This document shows, one piece after another, positions 25,822-37,254 of a stretch of 64,000 bases of DNA. The notes beneath the pieces are model-generated. The model was not told the DNA's origin and made no database searches. It worked only from the letters and a program-made list of their open reading frames with translations. The position numbers were made by a program, and so were the translations under genes. The stretch is from Chrysoperla carnea (taxonomy: Eukaryota; Arthropoda; Insecta; Neuroptera; Chrysopidae), in the NCBI RefSeq assembly GCF_905475395.1, contig NC_058339.1, positions 6,208,001 to 6,272,000 on the forward strand. Direction: 5' to 3'. Each line of letters begins with the position of its first letter. Position 1 is the first letter of the stretch.

Positions 25822-26680
25822 GAGGAGCTTATCTGCAAACCGGGTTTTGTCACATTCGGTGGATTTTTCAGGAGGGAGAAAAAACTGATAGAACTATCTC
25901 TTTTTATAATTATTTGTTGAATTTTTTTCTGCTCTTTTATATTAACTCCTTAAATCAATTTAAATACTAACTTTACCTTTAAGTAAACAATAAAGTGTTA
26001 AAAATCAACATTATAGTTTGGACAAAACCCGTTTTGCAGGAAATGTTTGGACAAAACTCGGTTTGAATAAAATTATCTTGGACAAAACTCGTTTTGAATG
26101 CAAACGTGTTTATTGATATCAACATCAAAAAGGTAAACACAGTTCTGTTATAGGGTTCATAAACAGTTCATTATATGTGAAGGTCGCACCTTTCCTCTGC
26201 CAGACAGTCACACTCTTCTTCTTCAGCTTCTTGAATAGCTGTTGGATTTTCAAAAATAATGTTCTTATACCACATAAGCCGTAGATCTTCTAAAGGTTCC
26301 TTGTCAGCCCAGTTTTCATCAAACATTTTCTGTAGGAGTTTGTTCACATCATTCTTCTTCGCTTGCGTAATTACATGACCAACAGGTACATTTTGAAGCT
26401 GAAGTAACCAATAGGTGGTTAGTCACATGAGCAAAAGGACAGTTCCTATTGGCTGAGTGGACAAAACACGGTTTGCATTCCTAGAACCCTACCTCTTCTG
26501 GTGGACAAAACACACTTTGCACAAAACCTTCATTTTCAACATCAGTTTTTAATGGGACAAATATTTTTTTGCACAAAATGGAATACTGTTTCTGATGTAA
26601 ACGAGCCTATAGAGTAATAATCAATCGAAACCCCACTTTGGAAATTTTTGGACAAAACCCGGTTTGCAGATAAGCTCCTC
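25822..26680 (-). mobile_element. 859-bp TIR element with repeated 19-bp motif; class uncertain
   Basis: Positions 25822-25851 and 26651-26680 are perfect 30-bp inverted repeats (the element starts GAGGAGCTTATCTGC and ends GCAGATAAGCTCCTC). Both sides are flanked by AAAC (25818-25821 and 26681-26684), a candidate 4-bp target duplication. A near-palindromic motif, GGACAAAACNCGGTTTGCA, recurs at about 26020, 26049, 26080, 26459, 26503 and 26650, more weakly at 26554, and inverted in the left end. The centre holds a minus-strand reading frame (26171-26422) that is clearly richer in G+C than its surroundings. Four-bp duplications are known for the Sola and Ginger superfamilies, and GAG...CTC ends fit Sola better, but this assignment is tentative. 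Confidence 0.8.
26171..26422 (-). CDS. Unrecognised reading frame (83 residues, 3' part of a gene) inside the TIR element
   Basis: I do not recognise this protein. The minus-strand frame is open from just after a stop at 26423-26425 to the TAA at 26171-26173. It has no good initiating Met, and its base composition is unlike the AT-rich surroundings, so it looks like a terminal exon or a truncated gene. A plausible splice acceptor (ttacttcag) ends at about 26406, leaving ~78 coding residues. The peptide is hydrophilic and looks protein-like: an N-terminal part with N-V-P-V-G-H-V-I-T-Q-A and K-L-L-Q-K-M-F-D-E-N-W, then W-Y-K-N-I-I-F-E-N-P, then an acidic Cys-containing tail (E-E-E-E-C-D-C-L-A-E-E-R-C-D). 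Its place between the repeated motifs of the TIR element suggests the C-terminus of a transposase or another element-encoded protein. A captured host exon is the alternative. Confidence 0.5.
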   Translation of the reverse strand, partial: LTTYWLLQLQNVPVGHVITQAKKNDVNKLLQKMFDENWADKEPLEDLRLMWYKNIIFENPTAIQEAEEEECDCLAEERCDLHI

Positions 26681-26684
26681 AAAC

Positions 26685-27950
26685 ACCGTGTATAAATATT
26701 TTAACACGTCTATTAATAAAACACAGAAACAATTAGATGCGTAGTAGATAACTAACTATACATAGGTACTACCTACCTATCTACAAACTGGTGTAATGTT
26801 GCTGTATATTGGGGTTTGTAAATTTAAATTAAATAGTCTTTTCAATATTGTTTTAATTAAGTTACAAGACGATAAGAAATAAAAGGAACAAACGTTACTA
26901 AAGTTAGAAATAAACAAAGTCAAATATTTAATTTACATTATTGGCATATTTTAGTATATAACAAACACGATAAAAGGTACAACCAACCATCTTGTAAAAA
27001 TGATTAAATAAGATTGTTCTAGGTTATATAATTAAACAAAGAACGTAATTTAACTATTAATGTGTGAATGTTGAATTTGAGAAAAGTTAAGAATTTATTA
27101 AAACTAAAGCTATTCTATGTACAATTATGTGCGTTGAGAATTATAGTTTCAGAAACTGAACATAATCAAAAATTTTATTTTTTATGCCCACGAGATTTTT
27201 CTTATTCCTTTATCAATTATCATGATTTACCTCTCATTTTGGAGCTTATCGTGCTGGCTACTGACGAAAAAAGACTCTTAAGACGGTTTTAAAATGAAAA
27301 ACTTAAAAACAATATTAAAATTTAATTTTGTTCATTATGTAATTTGTATATCATATGTGTAATAAAATTGCCTATAAACAAAAAGAAAGTAAAATACTAA
27401 CTTATAGATTATTTTTCTATCATGTTTTAGCCAAAGATATCGCACGGACTAAGCTAGAATTCTTATAATAGTCCTCAATACGTTTTCGTAATAGTTCTTA
27501 TAGATTGCTTGAACGTTTTTACAAGTTTGTAACGCTTCAAAATATTAATACTACGATGCAAATTTTGATAAATTTGTTTATAAAAACACCAAATTGGTCC
27601 ATTTCCAGTTGTGTTTTAAGAGAATAATTTGAGTATAAACTTCCACGCCTTTAGCTCCCGACTTTTTCTATGCTGATGTTTTCTCGTCGATCATCGTGAG
27701 GTGAGTAATTAAGTAAACAATAAACATTCAGCAATTATGCATTATTTCATTATCCAAATCCAATTATGACTGTTAGTTGTTCAGAATATTTGAAGGACAG
27801 CTTTGTTGCTGATAAAGTAACAATGTTAAAATAACAACAAACTTTTAAACATAAGCTTACATAATTTAAATCTCTGGAATATTTAAGCATAAGGTATTCT
27901 ATTTTACATATACAAGGTATATTGTTATTAATACAGAGTGCTTAAAATGT
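26685..27950. other. Gene-free stretch
   Basis: No supportable gene. About 27180-27280 shares the block 'TTTATCAA...GCTTATCGTGCTG' with 51.98-52.04 kb, and 27510-27600 is a small diverged R1 piece on the minus strand. Confidence 0.45.
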
Positions 27951-27955
27951 TGGTT

Positions 27956-27986
27956 GCCATGGTATTCTAGAATAGAATACCATGGC
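27956..27986. repeat. Perfect 14-bp hairpin
   Basis: GCCATGGTATTCTA (27956-27969), loop GAA, TAGAATACCATGGC (27973-27986). Confidence 0.9.
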
Positions 27987-29030
27987 ATCCGGAGTTCTAT
28001 GATATAATCTAACATCGAAAACCGATAAGGATTCAGTTTTGTAAAAAAAAATATGTAAGTTTTTTGCTCATGCCAATCGGAAGTATGAATATTGGAAACC
28101 ATGAGATCCGAAAAAAAAGGTCAGCAAATGATCTTGACTTGAAAAATAAGAAACGAATTTTTCGACAAGTTATCATTATAGTCCAAGTTTCCGTGCATTT
28201 TCTTCAATACTAAATCACTTTTCAGTTACCTCCAAGATAAAAGCAAGAAACTGAGATACCCAAATTGGTCAGAATAGGCAAGGTCCGATGCACGACTGAG
28301 ATTTACTCCTTAAGTGTTGTATAGAGAACTTTGTAGCATCATTTGTTGGAAGTTCAAAAAACCCGAAGACGTACTATGTACTTGAAGTCATACAGTATCT
28401 ATGGGAAAGAACTACACTGTGTGATGTATCCGTCAGGTTATGGTCGGTTTCTAACAAGCGATGCTTTGTCGACCGCAAATTAGTACACAAGATGTACACA
28501 CGCTTTACTTTAAAGTGAAAGGTGCGTATTTTATATGAAAACCAATTCTTAAGGACTACAGTCCAAGAATTCATGGTACATGTTTCTTCCCTCGGATAAA
28601 GGTTATCGTATTCTCAGTTTAATTCGTAGAAAACTAGGAATGCTTTCTAAAAGAATTTCGTTTAGTGTTATGTTTGTATTCAGATTCACATTTAACATTG
28701 TTTCAATATTAACTAACTCGAATTCTGTATACCTGTTCTGTATTCTAGAATCTTAACACTAATTATTTGCATTTGTATGCTTGGTATTGTCATTATTGTA
28801 TTTAGTTGTCTAATGTTTAATATTATCAAATCATAATATTATTCTAAACGAAGAAAATGGAATGTTAAAATATTTACATAAGAAATGAAATCTGGTGTAA
28901 GTTTCACTTCACCTTACCTAAAATTTTATCATTATTGATACGATATTTGTAAAAAAAAATGCCATTAAAAAGTGACACAAGCTCAAAACCGTATGCTGGC
29001 AAAAGAATAGAGTTAAACTTTGAAAGCGAT
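27987..29030. other. Gene-free stretch
   Basis: The part at about 28250-28600 is slightly richer in G+C than its surroundings and has an open minus-strand frame of 66 codons, but I see no domain or splice structure and do not call a gene. Confidence 0.4.
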
Positions 29031-29074
29031 TTCATTTGTCCATTAACAGTCGCTCCAAACGTTCGGTAATCTTT

Positions 29075-29123
29075 AGTCTCGCGATAAGAAATTTGTTCAC
29101 GCGTAATTTCTTATCGCGAGACT
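29075..29123. repeat. Perfect 19-bp hairpin in an R5 repeat copy
   Basis: AGTCTCGCGATAAGAAATT (29075-29093), 11-nt loop, then its exact reverse complement (29105-29123). The preceding 'CGTTCGGTAAT' is the R5 landmark also seen at about 3340 kb-scale position 3.34 kb and at 40.08 kb. Confidence 0.88.
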
Positions 29124-29129
29124 AGTGCA

Positions 29130-30015
29130 TACTATTTTGTACATTTTTATTTTGCTTGAAAAGAAAGAAAGATCAACTGGCTTAAAAAACTGACCAATCA
29201 ATTGCCTCATTATATACTTCAGACTACAGAGAATTTTTTTCTGCATTAAATTACAGGATTATTATTATTTTTTATTTAAATAATAAGTGGAGGAAGTGCC
29301 TCCATTTTAAGGAAAACCGTTTAAGGCTATATCTCCATAACCGTGCACTTTAGACCGTGCAAAATTGTTAACCTTTATTATTATATTACCTACCATTTTT
29401 TGTAAAGACAAGAATAACTGGCATCTATATAACCTCTATTAATACTATTATTGCCAGTTATCCTGCTACAATCTGTAAAAATATAATGGTCATTCCATAA
29501 CAAGAATAACAAGAACGCAATCATAATAAATATTCTGGAACGATATATATATTTTTGGGTACCTAGATTATACCTAGAACTTTCTCATTTTATTTTACAA
29601 TTCTGATGATTATTATTATTACTATGTAACCACAAATAAAGATTTTGGTTTAAGTCAATCCTAACTAATGATATTTGTTGACAGCACCAGTACAACATTG
29701 GTATGGTTGTCTCGGTTGTATCTTTACATACCCAAAATAATTTCTATTTTAGTTCGATGTTAGATTTCTGTTAATATTATGATTATTAGTTATAATTGTG
29801 TAATTTTATTTTAGCTAAATTAATTATTTTGTATGTGGTTTTCATTTCAAATTCATTTTAACTTGTATTATTTTCTATTTATTTTTAATTCTTATTACTT
29901 ACTAGTATTATGCATTGTAAGAATGCAACGTATCTTCAAATGTTATAAAGGAAAAATAATAGCGGTGAATAAAATCTTACTTACAGAAAGCGACAGTAAA
30001 ACCTTACAAAAAAAG
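29130..30015. other. Gene-free stretch
   Basis: AT-rich, no supportable gene or structured repeat. Confidence 0.45.
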
Positions 30016-30019
30016 ACTA

Positions 30020-30475
30020 TATTTGCAAAACGCGAAGTAAAGCTTCTTTATTGGTATGCTACTTTGATCCCTTAAGGCAGTGTGAATCTACGTTTTGCAA
30101 GCATAAAAAGTTGTGTTACTTGGAATTTTTTCAGTTTTTGCAGTTCAATTCCAAAACTATGAGCTTTTGACATGAGCTTCTCTATCATTTTGAAAGTATA
30201 TTCAATTTATACAATTGCAACCAATCCACAGCTAAGTATGTTTAATAGTTTTTGAGATATAATGCTTGAAAAATTTTCATGATTTTCAGAAATTTTAAAA
30301 TTTTGAGTTTTGCTTATGCAAAACCATTAAAGATAGTTTAAAGAGCTACTTTTTTAAGCTACTTTTTTGGTCTGTTATATATTTGCTTGCAAAACGTAGT
30401 TTCACAGTTCCCTAAGGAGTCCAAATAACATACCAAAAAAACCGCTTTGCATGTGTTTTGCGATTTTAATGTAGA
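30020..30475. mobile_element. R14 MITE-like element with ~80-bp imperfect inverted ends
   Basis: The left end ('TTTGCAAAACGCGAAGTAAA', 'GGTATGCTACTTTGATCCC', 'CTACGTTTTGCAAGC' by ~30104) is mirrored at the right end ('GCTTGCAAAACGTAG' from ~30384, 'CTAAGGAGTCCAAATAACAT', 'CGCTTTGCATGTGTTTTGCG'). A half copy lies at 41.10-41.42 kb. The internal sequence is non-coding. Confidence 0.75.
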
Positions 30476-30614
30476 ATTTGCCTGGTCAATATTTAAATAA
30501 AAGAATACAAGTTACAACTTATTAACTTAAACTATCAAAAATCTCGCAACAATTTTCTCGATTTTGTTTTTGCCAATAACTTTCGAGAAGGAATTGTTTC
30601 TGAGTCAATTTCTA

Positions 30615-30958
30615 CTGGTATGTATTTTTGTACCATGTATATGAAATTTATCAAGATATACTAAGTATTTTCCAAGTTTGTAACGCTTAAAAACATTGAT
30701 ACGAACAAAATTTTGATACAGGTGTTGATATAATCACTTGTTCGCCTGTCTGTGAACACGTTAACTCAAAAAAGAAAAGGGATATCAAGCTGAAATTTTT
30801 ATAACGTGCTTAGGGCGTAAAAAGTGTAGTCGAGTTCGTAACTGACCAACATATGTCAATTGGGTCTTGGTGTGACTTCAATTGGATCTTTCTTTACCTG
30901 TCTTTACATGGTATTTGAACAATTAACTCAGTCTTTTGTTTGTTTTCACTTTGTTAAT
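30615..30958 (-). mobile_element. R1 element, diverged and internally shortened
   Basis: The reverse complement carries the R1 head ('AAGTGAAAACAAACAAAAGA', 'ACCATGTAAAGACAGG'), the 'TGAAATTTTTATAACGTGCTT' central part in reverse, and the tail 'ATATACATGGTAC'. It is ~220 bp shorter than the 16.3-kb copy. Confidence 0.7.
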
Positions 30959-30959
30959 T

Positions 30960-31915
30960 TGACATTTTAAATTCCAGATTTTTTTTTTTACTCAGGTAGG
31001 GCCAAGTTTAATGGTGCATGTAATTCACACAGACTACCTCTTGTAAACTCCAGTGCAAGAATTTTCAGTACATCTTACATAGGTAATAAACACTGATATC
31101 AAAACTCATTAAAATATCTCCAGTTCAAGTTGTTGAGTTCAAAAATCATTCCAGATTAGTTCACTTTAATTGAATGTCGAATAGAGGTACCTGATACATG
31201 CACATGTACTTTGAAAATTGAATAAAAGTACATACAGTACGTAGGTACCGGTACATTACATGTATTCAGTCGTATGTGGTACTATTTAAAGTACATATAA
31301 TTATTTATTTTATTCATGTAGTGTGTTATTAGCCAATATTATGCAGTCGTGTTGTAGTCGTATAGTCGTATGTCGACAAATGTTCGTCAACATGTAACTA
31401 CATGTATGTATAAAAGATACAATTCATTCAAGCAAAATATTTCACGTTTAAAATAAAATTGTCAACCACGTAGTTAGGTATAGGCACCTTTACATACACA
31501 CGTAAACGTAACGTAACATACATTCACATATGCAAGAATTTATATTTGCATTTATTTTTTTACAGGATGACACAGGAGGATGATTAAGAAAACTCAAGAT
31601 ACGACAATATTGGATTAAGGTGTATTTAATACACTCTCTGTATAAATTTCAAGTCGATTCTCTGATAAATTAATCATAAAAAACAGCCCTTTTTATATGT
31701 GGTGGTATATGAAAAAGTCGTAATAAATGTTGGTTTTTTAATCAATAAATGCTTTTAAAAATGTTTTACCATTTACATACAATTTTTCATCAATATTCTT
31801 TAAGGTATAAGCTCTAAAATCATACTAAAATAGGGAATATTCATGTATTTTTTTTATATTTTTAATTCATTGCTTACACCGTTATAGTAAAAAATATAAA
31901 TACTGTTTAAAAATG
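30960..31915. other. Gene-free stretch
   Basis: No supportable gene. Several GTAC-rich direct repeats occur at about 31190-31270. Confidence 0.45.
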
Positions 31916-31919
31916 CTGT

Positions 31920-32230
31920 TATTAGGTGTAAAATAATATTAATATAGAAAAAATTTTGAGATGTTTAAACGAAGTCCTTCTGGCGCTGTCTATTGATGAC
32001 GTATTAATATATGTGATCACTGTCAGTTGGTGACAGTTTAGTTTACTATAGGTGTTATACCCACGTATGTAGTAGTTATAGTATATATCTATGGTAATAT
32101 CATACAAAATATAAGTAATTAATACCAAACAGTATGTCAACAAGTCTGAAAAGGACATACTATGACGTCACGTCCGATTTAAAATTTCCGTTTTAGAAAT
32201 TTGAATTCCTTTCACTGAATTTGTACTTTT
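31920..32230 (-). repeat. R7 dispersed repeat, inverted copy
   Basis: The reverse complement matches 11.27-11.48 kb ('GACGTGACGTCATAGTATGT', 'TTGTTGACATACTGTTTGGT', 'AATTACTTATATTTTGTATG'). The frame predicted here is a by-product of the repeat. Confidence 0.7.
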
Positions 32231-32664
32231 AGTAACTCATTTTATCCAGCAAATATCCAGCCAATAATGTTACGGAAAAAAATATTTGAACCAATTTTAA
32301 TCCAATCATGAACTGTGCAGAAAAATGAAAAATATTTTTGGTAAAAATACTGTCTTCGATAGTAAATAAAATTGATATCGATTCTATATTCGGTTTATGA
32401 GAAATGTGGCCTTTTTTTATAAAAAAAAAAAAACTGTCTTTGATAAGTAATTTCTCCTCTTAAGTTCAGAGAATATTAATTTTTTACAAAAGACGTATAA
32501 AAGGATGATTAATGGACAAATAAAATTTCAAACTTTTTGGATTATTTTCATTTCTTCGAGGTCGAAATATCTTAATAAATAAATGATTGTATATTTTTAT
32601 ATATTATTAATTTATCATATATGTTAATGAAAATTAACGAAGCCATCGACATTGAAATTAATCA

Positions 32665-32705
32665 ACTATGAAAATTAAACAAAATTTAAAAAACCCGTAC
32701 AAACG
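32665..32705 (+). repeat. R2 head fragment
   Basis: 'AATTAAACAAAATTTAAAAA' then 'ACCCGTACAAACGCC' matches the start of R2 only. Confidence 0.4.
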
Positions 32706-32709
32706 CCGC

Positions 32710-35700
32710 TTTTTACTACAAAACAAATGTGATAATACATGTGAACCTCGAACTTTCTGTAGGTACCAACATAAGAAATATTTATAGAGAAAGAACATTT
32801 TGTAAGTGTGTAGATTGTCGAGTTGTAACTTGAGTAAACATATACGCTCCAGTAAACGGAACATTCATTTAAATACATAAAACAATTTCACTAGAGATTC
32901 TCTTTTGTACAATTCAAATATACCTTACCGTACCTTGTATATCCGGTTAAAGTTATTTCACTTTAGTATATTTCATATTTTTAGTCTACCTACTACCTAT
33001 GCTTTTGAAACTTCATTCTATCATTTTTCGAGTTCCGTTCGTTTTATTCCAAAAACGAATGAATTTGAATTTTTATTAAATATTTTGTGTTAGCAGTAGT
33101 ATTATGAGTATTATGTATGAGTTTATTAAAAGTTATTTATGAAATTTATGACTAGAATTTAGACAGAAAATTATTAGTAACGTTAGAAAGTATCATTTGA
33201 ATATAGTGTAGTTGTATATCATGGATAATGGATGCATTTTGTGATAAATACCTCGTTATTAGTACAGTCAAATATGTAACGGATTAAGGAAAATGAAATA
33301 AACCGTCTCTTTTTTGCTAAAATCTGGTAGAATGCGTTTCTAGGGTTCCAAATTTCGTTTGTTAACCAAGAGATTAATAAACAATAAATTGTTAATTAAA
33401 TACAAGGGTTCAAGTAAAAGTTGACTTCAAAAATTTAATAAAAAGGCGAATTTTTTAACGTTTATAATATACATGAAGAGTTGGTTTATTTTTTGTTGGA
33501 CCATACAAACAAAGAGAATAAATAATAATACATAGACATTTTTTGGTATTTTTTGAAAAAAATTTTTGCATTTAAGTTGCAATATTTCAAAAAATATGTA
33601 CCTGAAACTGCTGGAACTTCTTGAGTTTGTTGCCAGTACTTAAAGAAAGTTAATTGGACAGCAGCAGGCATTAATTTTAGTTCCCGCGATAAATTCATCA
33701 GTTTTTGTACTAACATTAAAAAAAGGTCCGATAAACTTTGTGTCCATCATAACTTCGTCTATTTTTATGCAAATGACTTGAAACTCATTTTAAATGTTTT
33801 TAATAGTACTTTAAAAAGTGCACGATATACTTTTTTAAAAAACGTCAAATTTTTGTATTATTTGACGATAAATAAACCGAATTTCAATCGATAATAGCTC
33901 GGAAAGTATTGATTTTTCGAAATATGTCTTTTTGCTTAGAATTCATTCCTATATCGATTTCCATTGTCATTTTCAGCATAAATTTTTCCATCCCCAAAGG
34001 GGGAGGCTCTTACCCGTGGACAAGATCACACACATTTTTGTTTTTAACTTTTTTAAGTAAGCTTTAAATAATGCAGTCGCACAGTCTTTATAAAGATTCA
34101 TTGACTACTCTTGGATTCCAAGGTATTAATCTTACGGCCTTCCACTAATTTTAAATAACATTGACGTAAGATCCTAAAGTTATAATTGAGCAAAATGGCG
34201 AATAAGAAATATTCTTTTGGAATATTCTTGCGATCTAGGAAGGATTAAAGTATACTTTTATTAACTATATTGCTGGAATACTGCAAATATACACACATCT
34301 TAATATATTTGAAATTTCTAGTTTTCGAATTATATTTTTACCATATATATATGAAAATCTTGAATTTTATAAGCGTAAGAGATTATTGTAAATGTTAGAT
34401 ACTTTAATCACCATGGTAACACACATTCTATTTTTCAGAGAAGATCGTGGTATACAATGTAGGTTGAGATTTAAATAAAATAAAAAAATACATTTTTATT
34501 TTTATTTTCAAAGTCTTAACTAATGGCAGAGTATTGTGGAAAAAAAGAAGAAAAGTCACAAAAACTTCTCTGACTATCTAACAGATACATGAATATAGAG
34601 AGTTATTCTTGTTCGTAGTACATGCAACAAACATTGTATGTGCAATCGGATAGTATGCATATAAGTGACTAGAAGTTTCTAACTTATCAAAGTTGAAATT
34701 TAACAAAACATACTAACCAACAGGGGCCGACTGACAACTCATATTCCAAATTCCACAAATTGAAATGTGTTTTCTGATTGCATATGTGAGTCATCGTGAA
34801 CTCCTACTTATTAGAATGGCTTCTGCAATAGTGGTGTTGCAATCAGAGCTCTTACGATTAATGTGTTTTAATGGACCTACAATCCAACAATAGGCTTTTG
34901 TCCTAAATTTAAAAAATTAGTAAAATTAGTTTATACGTTACATAATATCTGATTTACACCACAGATTATTGTTTATTACATATACTAGATAGGCAACTCT
35001 ACTGAACATGAAATGTTGTTCAAAAAGCCCCCTGGAGTAACGCACTTAGAGTGAACTATTTGCCTTACACTTATTTGCCTTCGAATAAAATAAAGTGAGA
35101 TTTTTTAAATAAAATAAAATAAAATAAGAATTGTTTACAATATTTGAATCAAAATAGATACAATGTCTAACCATTTTAGTTCGTTAATAGTTAATAATAA
35201 TTACAAATAAAAGCTCTCTTAAGATAATCAACACGATTTACAAAATCTAAACACTAAAATAATTTCAAAAATAATGTAAATATTGAAAAACTTGATTATT
35301 TTTATAAAAAAGTTTCCCGAAATAATGTTCTCAAGTTCTTTCTCTCTAAGCCCATCCCTCATTTACTCGAACCTGAACGTATCATATTGTCTTTTTTTTA
35401 TAATTTAGCTTCCAGTTTTCGATTTCTTTTATAAAGATTTTCAATTATAAATTAATTCTCAAGAATAGACAAAAAGTTCAATTTTTACCAAACTTTCTGT
35501 ATAATTTATGCATGTAACTCTTTAAATCAGCTCTCAGCTGTTTTGGATGAGAGCTTAAATATTATCTGCTTTACAGACAGAATTACTTCTTTGTTTTATT
35601 TTTCATATATCTTTTTCAACTGTATAATTTAAAAAAAATAAAAGAAACATGTATATTCTACGCCGTATGTATGAATATGAAGTCGTAAGTAAACCATTTA

Positions 35701-35880
35701 ATTTTTTAAAATAATATTTAATTTTTTTTTAATTGTGAAGTTGTGTCATATGCATTTCAATTTGAATTTTGAAACTTGAGTGCATGTGTGTTGCATTCAG
35801 TCAAAATGTAGGCATCGCGATCGGTTCAATTTAAATTAATTTAAATGTCTGTGGCACAGCATCTTTTTTGTTCAATAATT
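32710..35880. other. Gene-free stretch
   Basis: No gene, RNA gene or clear mobile element supportable. Open frames here are short, hydrophobic and AT-driven. Confidence 0.45.
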
Positions 35881-35884
35881 GAAA

Positions 35885-36235
35885 AAATCGAGAGATTCGG
35901 GAAAAACATTTTATATTGGAACTTGATAAAACTCGGTGGATGGGGTAATTTTGATCCAAAAAGTATAAAAATCAGGTTAATTTTATGATTGGATGCAGAG
36001 TTTCTGAGAGATCGCAATATTTTGATCGATTTTAGTTCGTATCTGAAAAACTATTCGACCAGCCAACAAATGCACCCGATTTTTTAAGTTTTTGGGTCAA
36101 AATTACGTTATATACTAAGTTTTATCGAAATTGGAGATAAACAATTTTTTTCGATTTTTTGCAATTTTTTTAAGGAATACCCTTTTGAAAAAAATCAAGA
36201 AAATCGGAAAAAAAGTTTTTGTTTTGGAATTCGCT
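35885..36235. repeat. R9 palindromic satellite-like repeat
   Basis: Opposed copies of the R9 motif: 'GATAAAACTCGGTGGATGGG' and 'GTAATTTTGATCCAAAAAGT' on the left, 'TTTTTGGGTCAAAATTACGT' and 'ACTAAGTTTTATCGAAATTG' on the right. Nearly the same arrangement is in the GH1 intron at 54.6-54.9 kb. Confidence 0.75.
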
Positions 36236-36760
36236 GACTCTCAGTGGCTCCAAATACCATCTTAGATATTTCTTAAGAATAAAAAGAACAAAATACTTAA
36301 AAGTAAAACATGAAAATATTTATTATAAAATTATAATTTTGAACATAACGAAAGACAATTTGTAATATGATAGATTATATTATAATTGAGGAATGACAAA
36401 ACGAGAAGGGAAAAACTTTGTCATTAATTTTAAAGTTGAACACTTTTCGTCATACAAAAAATAAACATTTAGGTAGGTATGTGCGATGGATCTTAGCTTA
36501 TGCGTTAAAATTAAATCTTAAAAAATATATATATATGAACGAGCAAACATAAAAGTAAACAAAAATAATGAATTTTTATAACGAGAAAATCTCTTTTCCT
36601 TTACTTCGTTTTTTTTTTTCATAAATGAAAAACTTTATAATAAACAATATTTATTTGTATAAATAATTATAATTTTGTGAATTATTTGTGTTTGTAGGTA
36701 CTGATTAGTGCAAAAATATTTTAGTGTAAATTATTCTAGTAATCTTTTTCATTTTTATTT
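36236..36760. other. Gene-free stretch
   Basis: AT-rich, no supportable feature. Confidence 0.4.
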
Positions 36761-36764
36761 CTTT

Positions 36765-37150
36765 ACTAGAATGATACTCACCCACTTCGCTGGGTTTAAA
36801 AGTAAAGATTGATAAAAATTGCTCTCGCTTATGCCCTTTCTATACCACTCGAAATAATGGTAAGGATTGTTTTACACAGGTAAAATATATGTATGGTTTT
36901 CTAATTTTTATATGTATAATAGTAATTATTCATTGAGTATGTCAGAAAGATGGCCGTGAAATATTTTATATTGACTATTTTTACAGAAATCTGTACTTTA
37001 TGGTAATGTCAAATTAAATTAATTTTTAAATTTGTTTTATTTTTTATTAATATCTTTATAAATTATATCTCGTGTATTATTCTGATATATCAGCTATTTT
37101 GCTTTACAGTTTCATTAAAAAACATCCGCTAGTTTTACATGAAAGCTAGA
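36765..37150 (-). mobile_element. Helitron-like repeat (R10), copy 2
   Basis: The reverse complement aligns with 21.88-22.26 kb. Read on the minus strand it ends with the short GC-rich hairpin ACCCAGCGAAGTGGGT, then GAGTATCATT, then CTAG and TA. A hairpin about 10 nt before CTAG is the usual Helitron 3' end. Confidence 0.65.
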
Positions 37151-37254
37151 CGCAGAGAAATGGAAAATTAAACAAAATAAAGCTAATCAAAATTTGGGAC
37201 AGCAGTGGCCCAATTTTTATGATGCATTATTTTATACTCTATAGTACAGAGTGG

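Noticed and set aside
25567..25920. 117-codon plus-strand frame
   Set aside because: It runs across an R1 fragment, unique DNA and the left end of the 25.8-kb element, so it is a chance frame.
26020..26670. CRISPR-like array of short repeats
   Set aside because: The spacing is irregular (about 30 to 360 bp), the genome is eukaryotic, and the motifs belong to a TIR element.
28374..28574. 66-codon minus-strand frame in slightly G+C-richer DNA
   Set aside because: No recognisable motif or supporting structure. Kept only as a remark in the gene-free entry.
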